Shown here: positions 60,926 to 64,000 of the stretch, piece by piece | Numbering within the stretch: position 1 is the stretch's first letter | Layout: every line of letters starts with the position of its first letter | NCBI GenBank assembly: GCA_028876495.1 | Contig: JAGWRO010000055.1 | Coordinates: 1 to 64,000, forward strand | Source: Bacteroidota bacterium | Lineage (GTDB): Bacteria > Bacteroidota > Bacteroidia > Chitinophagales > Chitinophagaceae | Length of the DNA stretch: 64,000 nt | Direction of reading: 5' to 3' | Notes under the pieces: model-generated | Seen by the model: the letters and a program-made list of their open reading frames with translations, nothing else | Database searches by the model: none | What the model was told of the DNA's origin: nothing | Position numbers and translations under genes: made by a program

Positions 60926-61633
60926 ATGAAGTACCTCTATTACTTTAAATATTTTTATTTTATTGCAAGGAATTGGAATATTAAGCTTGCTGCTTTTACA
61001 GTCTATCATGAAATAAAAGGCGAAAGAAAATATCATTTGGATACAGTAAAAATTGATCGCCTTCATCATGAAAAAATCGAAAGTGCTAATATAACGCATG
61101 CTTCCATCTACCAGGCAAGCAGTTATTACCTGGTTGAAAAAGCGTACAAATATCTTGAAGATGAAAAAGTAAATTATGGGCTTGTTGATTTTGGTTGTGG
61201 AAAAGGCAGGGTGTTAATATTAGCAGCCTATTATGGTTTCAAAAAAATAACGGGTATAGATTTTTCAAGAAACTTAGTATTGGAAGCAGAAGCCAATATT
61301 GAGAAGGTATCGCAATTTTTTCCGAATACGGTTTTTAATGTTATCTGCGACGATGCAGTAAATTACAAAATTGAAAAAGATAAAAACTGTTTCTTTTTTT
61401 TCAACCCCTTTGACGAAGTGATTATGTTGAAGGTGATTAAAAATATTCTTTCTTCCCTAAAAGAAGATCCAAGAAAAATTTATGTAGTTTATATTAATCC
61501 TTTAGATAAGGAAATTTTCTTAAGCGCCGGATTTGAAGAAGAATGGAGTTTTAAGAAAATGGAATACCTGGAATTTTCTATTTTATCAAAAAAACAAGAA
61601 ACCTTTCATTCTGGAAATGGCCTGGAAGAGTAA
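60926..61633 (+). CDS. Class I SAM-dependent methyltransferase
   Basis: The 235-residue protein has the AdoMet loop LVDFGCGKGRVLILAAYYG (about 88-106), the acidic TGIDFSRNLVLEAE and NCFFFFNPFD as motif IV. The N-terminus is basic and partly hydrophobic. The substrate is unknown. It may be co-transcribed with recJ. Confidence 0.8.
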   Translation: MKYLYYFKYFYFIARNWNIKLAAFTVYHEIKGERKYHLDTVKIDRLHHEKIESANITHASIYQASSYYLVEKAYKYLEDEKVNYGLVDFGCGKGRVLILAAYYGFKKITGIDFSRNLVLEAEANIEKVSQFFPNTVFNVICDDAVNYKIEKDKNCFFFFNPFDEVIMLKVIKNILSSLKEDPRKIYVVYINPLDKEIFLSAGFEEEWSFKKMEYLEFSILSKKQETFHSGNGLEE

Positions 61634-61662
61634 ATCAACAAATAAACGCAATTTTTAGTTTA

Positions 61663-62283
61663 TTAAACTTCCTTTATGACCATCTCAATTGTTGGAAAAG
61701 TATTTCCTAAATATTTTTTCAAATCTTCTTTTTTTACCCAAATAATCTCTGAGATTTCTTCTTCAGTTTGTGGAATTAATTTTTCATTGCCCGAATTTTT
61801 CATCAAATACCAATGAGTTTCCTTAAGGATATGTTTGCCAAATTGCACGTAAGTATGGTAAGTAATTTTTAGAGGACGAATAAGCTTAATGTGATGTAAT
61901 CCCGTTTCTTCCTCAACTTCTCTTTTTGCACAATTCTCCAACGTTTCACCTTCATCTAATTTCCCTTTGGGCAAATCCCATTTTCCACGACGAAAAATCA
62001 TCAATATTTCTTTGTGTTTATTTTTTACCAATCCTCCGGCTGCAAGAATTAATTGAAAGTGTTTGAAAAAAAGGTCTTTTAATTTCTGAAAATCTTTATC
62101 GTAAATAATACCTGAATGAAATTGGTTTTTTTTTATTTCATGTAGCAAAGAATTAATAGCAGCAGTTGACAATTCATCAATAAAAACGGAATCAGGATGA
62201 TGGCGGTATTCATTTATTTCTGCGTTAATCTCATCACAAAGAAAAACCGGTTTGTCTTCAAAGTAAATTGTAATATAGCTCAT
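61663..62283 (-). CDS. NUDIX hydrolase
   Basis: The 206-residue protein has a perfect NUDIX box (G-x5-E-x7-REVEEETG within GKLDEGETLENCAKREVEEE), preceded by MIFRRGKWDLPKG. It hydrolyses a nucleoside diphosphate linked to another group. The N-terminal 80 residues (DEINAEINEYRHHPDSVF) form an extra domain. Its start is only 22 bases from pyrE, in divergence, so both promoters must overlap the other gene or be very compact. Confidence 0.88.
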   Translation of the reverse strand: MSYITIYFEDKPVFLCDEINAEINEYRHHPDSVFIDELSTAAINSLLHEIKKNQFHSGIIYDKDFQKLKDLFFKHFQLILAAGGLVKNKHKEILMIFRRGKWDLPKGKLDEGETLENCAKREVEEETGLHHIKLIRPLKITYHTYVQFGKHILKETHWYLMKNSGNEKLIPQTEEEISEIIWVKKEDLKKYLGNTFPTIEMVIKEV

Positions 62284-62305
62284 ACCTGTTTATTATCTTC
62301 GCAGC

Positions 62306-62935
62306 ATGACTGATAAAAAAGCGATAGCTGAAAAGCTTTTACAAATTAATGCAATAAAATTAAGTATTGATAAACCTTTTACCTGGGCCAGCGGATGGAA
62401 GAGCCCAATTTATTGCGATAACAGGAAAAGTCTTTCTTTTCCTTTTGTGAGGGATTTTATCAAATCTGAAATGTGCAATGTTATTTTTCAAAGCTTTGAA
62501 AGGGCTGAAATTATTGCTGGCGTTGCAACTGCAGGAATTCCGTGGGGCGCAATGGCCGCTGACCAGTTAAAGCTTCCGTATATTTATGTGAGGCCAAAAC
62601 CTAAAGAACACGGTTTGGGAAACCAGATTGAAGGCTTTTATGAAGCAGGAAAAAGAGTTGTGGTGGTTGAAGATTTGGTTTCTACCGGCAAGAGTAGTCT
62701 GCAGGTAGTTGATGTTTTAAAAAATGCAGGTTTGGAAGTAGAAGGAATGGTTTCTATTTTTAATTATGGATTTGAACAGGCTAAAAAAGCATTTGAAGAA
62801 TATGGAATTCCATTGAAATCTTTAACTGATTACGATTCGATAATCGACCTTGCTATTTCGCAAAAATCTATTTCTGCAAGCGATCAAAAGGAGCTACTTA
62901 AATGGCGCAGTGATCCGGCAAATTGGTCTGTATAA
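62306..62935 (+). CDS. pyrE: Orotate phosphoribosyltransferase
   Basis: The 209-residue protein carries the PRPP loop VVVVEDLVSTGKSSLQVVDV and the orotate-binding FTWASGWKSPIYCDNRK and YVRPKPKEHGLGNQIEG segments. It makes OMP in pyrimidine synthesis. A near-match -7 TATCTTCG lies at 62294-62301, just before the ATG at 62306, which would leave almost no leader. Confidence 0.93.
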   Translation: MTDKKAIAEKLLQINAIKLSIDKPFTWASGWKSPIYCDNRKSLSFPFVRDFIKSEMCNVIFQSFERAEIIAGVATAGIPWGAMAADQLKLPYIYVRPKPKEHGLGNQIEGFYEAGKRVVVVEDLVSTGKSSLQVVDVLKNAGLEVEGMVSIFNYGFEQAKKAFEEYGIPLKSLTDYDSIIDLAISQKSISASDQKELLKWRSDPANWSV

Positions 62936-63024
62936 AGATTTATCTCGTATTGATCTATATAAAAAGTGCTCTTTTATTTTAAAGCGATTCCTTTTCCGAT
63001 ATAATTTCTTTAAAAAAAACGCAA

Positions 63025-63393
63025 ATGAAGAAATTTCTTTTAGTAATATTAGCGCTTACCGGTATTTCCACTTTTTTGTTTGCACAAGCCAAGGGTATTA
63101 AAAAAGCGGTGATTCAAACTCCCGGAGTAATGGCCGATGCCTGCAAAATCAGTATTGAAAATTTTTTAGTGCATGAATATGGAGTTTCTTCCGTAAAAGC
63201 TGATTATAGAAGGCATACAGTTACAGTTACCTGGTACACTAACCGAACTAATATTGAAAATATAAAAACCGCATTGGCAAATATGGGTTATGATGCCGAT
63301 GATGTAACCGCAGAAGCCGATGCTCAAAAAAGACTTCCGACTTATTGCAAACCTGCAATTATACTAAAGAAAGATTCTACTGTTAGTAAATAA
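63025..63393 (+). CDS. Secreted HMA-like domain protein
   Basis: The 122-residue protein has a signal peptide (cleavage near FLFAQA), then a ferredoxin-like HMA-type fold: VMADACKISIENFLVHEYGV, then VKADYRRHTVTVTWY and IKTALANMGYDADDV. The metal site CxxC is reduced to one Cys (ADACKIS), so metal transport is doubtful. Its role is unknown; it is not next to a metal ATPase here. Confidence 0.7.
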   Translation: MKKFLLVILALTGISTFLFAQAKGIKKAVIQTPGVMADACKISIENFLVHEYGVSSVKADYRRHTVTVTWYTNRTNIENIKTALANMGYDADDVTAEADAQKRLPTYCKPAIILKKDSTVSK

Positions 63394-63486
63394 ATAGGGT
63401 CTTTTAATCTTCTTAATAAGAGCGACAAGTTTTTTATTGCAAAAGGTTGGTTTGACTTGTAATTCGTGATACTTCCCTTGTATCAA

Positions 63487-63936
63487 TTAAAATAAAGAAA
63501 ACGTTTCTTTTGATTCATAATTTATAGGAAAGTACATAAAGATGTTTGCCTTCCCCACTTTTATTTTTCCTTGAATACGAAGTAAAACTTCTTTGCCAAG
63601 TAATGTGTTCAAAGCATTTTGATAAAAACTTTGCATATTTATATCAAATTGTACTGGCAAGCTAAAAGTATCCCTACGCGGTATATTAATCAATGTATCG
63701 GTTGAGCTATGTCCTAACAACTTTCCATCTATAAAAATATCCAGGTTCGTATTCCTTAGCTGCATTCTAAAATTATTCGGGTTGTAATATTCAAGATCAA
63801 GATTTACGGTCGAGTTATTAAATCCAAGGGATTTAATGAAGAAGTTGTGATAGTCTTTATATTCTAAAGCCTTGGGAGAGGAGCATGACATTAAGGCAAT
63901 TGATATAAATAAAATTAATTCGAAATTTCTTTTCAT
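63487..63936 (-). CDS. LEA14-like (LEA type 2) lipoprotein
   Basis: The 149-residue protein has a lipobox (SIALMSC) and then a beta-sandwich of the LEA14/water-stress type: VNLDLEYYNPNNFRMQLRNT, DIFIDGKLLGHSS, TFSLPVQFDINMQSFYQNAL and a terminal KVGKANIFMYFPI strand. A promoter-like pair precedes it. The function of bacterial members is unknown. Confidence 0.8.
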   Translation of the reverse strand: MKRNFELILFISIALMSCSSPKALEYKDYHNFFIKSLGFNNSTVNLDLEYYNPNNFRMQLRNTNLDIFIDGKLLGHSSTDTLINIPRRDTFSLPVQFDINMQSFYQNALNTLLGKEVLLRIQGKIKVGKANIFMYFPINYESKETFSLF

Positions 63937-63962
63937 TTTTCCGGATTATAAAAAAAGTAGAA

Positions 63963-63991
63963 CAAAGGTACGTTTCTTACTACTAAAGCAA
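63963..63991 (-). promoter_or_regulatory. Promoter of the LEA14-like gene
   Basis: Read on the minus strand: -33 TTG (63989-63991), an 18-base spacer and -7 TACCTTTG (63963-63970), 27 bases before the start codon. Confidence 0.6.
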
Positions 63992-64000
63992 TTAGCATTT

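Overview
The window comes from a low-GC member of the Bacteroidota, most likely in or near the Chitinophagaceae. This is inferred from a gliding/T9SS type B C-terminal domain, a PorD (DUF4835) gene, OmpA proteins with thrombospondin type 3 repeats, many small lipoproteins, a Bacteroidota-type RNA polymerase omega subunit, and several promoters of the phylum's -33 TTG / -7 TAnnTTTG type. No plasmid or phage replication genes are present, so this looks like chromosome.

Bases 1 to about 28,370 are an accessory region. It carries a truncated tyrosine recombinase at the left (301-1017) and an intact relative at the right (26890-28110), next to the 3' end of a tRNA-Ser(UGA) gene. Inside is a defence-like block. 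An MqsR-type toxin and an HTH/Panacea antitoxin (1305-2665) run, with only short gaps, into a ubiquitin-like cassette: multiubiquitin domain, E1-like ThiF protein, DUF6527 protein and a zinc-ribbon/HEPN protein (2683-5361). A type IIG-like restriction-methylase and an ABC-three-component system (nuclease effector, middle component, SMC-like ATPase) follow at 5645-12352. Next come a broken DUF262 gene, two tiny proteins, an XRE regulator, and a cluster of unknown genes built from a duplicated DPY..AAH module around a degenerate nucleotidyltransferase (14068-16850). From 17,000 to 26,600 there are secreted and surface proteins (a Ycf48-like propeller, a T9SS cargo protein, a clan-A-like glycosidase, LVIVD lipoproteins) separated by copies of a MITE-like repeat.

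From 28,370 onward the content is mostly core genome. An ECF sigma factor with an anti-sigma/trypsin-like protease fusion sits divergent from a small lipoprotein, and both are preceded by the same bipartite promoter motif. Then follow a sugar nucleotidyltransferase, PLP enzymes, pdhB, pruA, pyrR, a YefM/YoeB module, pyrB, coaD, htpG, an OmpA protein, tRNA-Arg, ung, a PlsC acyltransferase and a two-component cluster (membrane protein, histidine kinase, NarL-type regulator, plus a second regulator nearby). A long minus-strand operon bamD-rpoZ-coaBC-porD-DUF4296-scoA-scoB follows, then a second OmpA protein, a polyprenyl synthase, recJ, a methyltransferase, a NUDIX gene divergent from pyrE, and two small envelope proteins.

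The most interesting parts are the toxin-antitoxin/ubiquitin-like/HEPN gene string with paired palindromes around its promoter (1224-5361), and the sigma/protease/lipoprotein regulon with mirror-image promoters (28646-30659). All functional calls rest on reading the sequence and on family knowledge; no database search was run.
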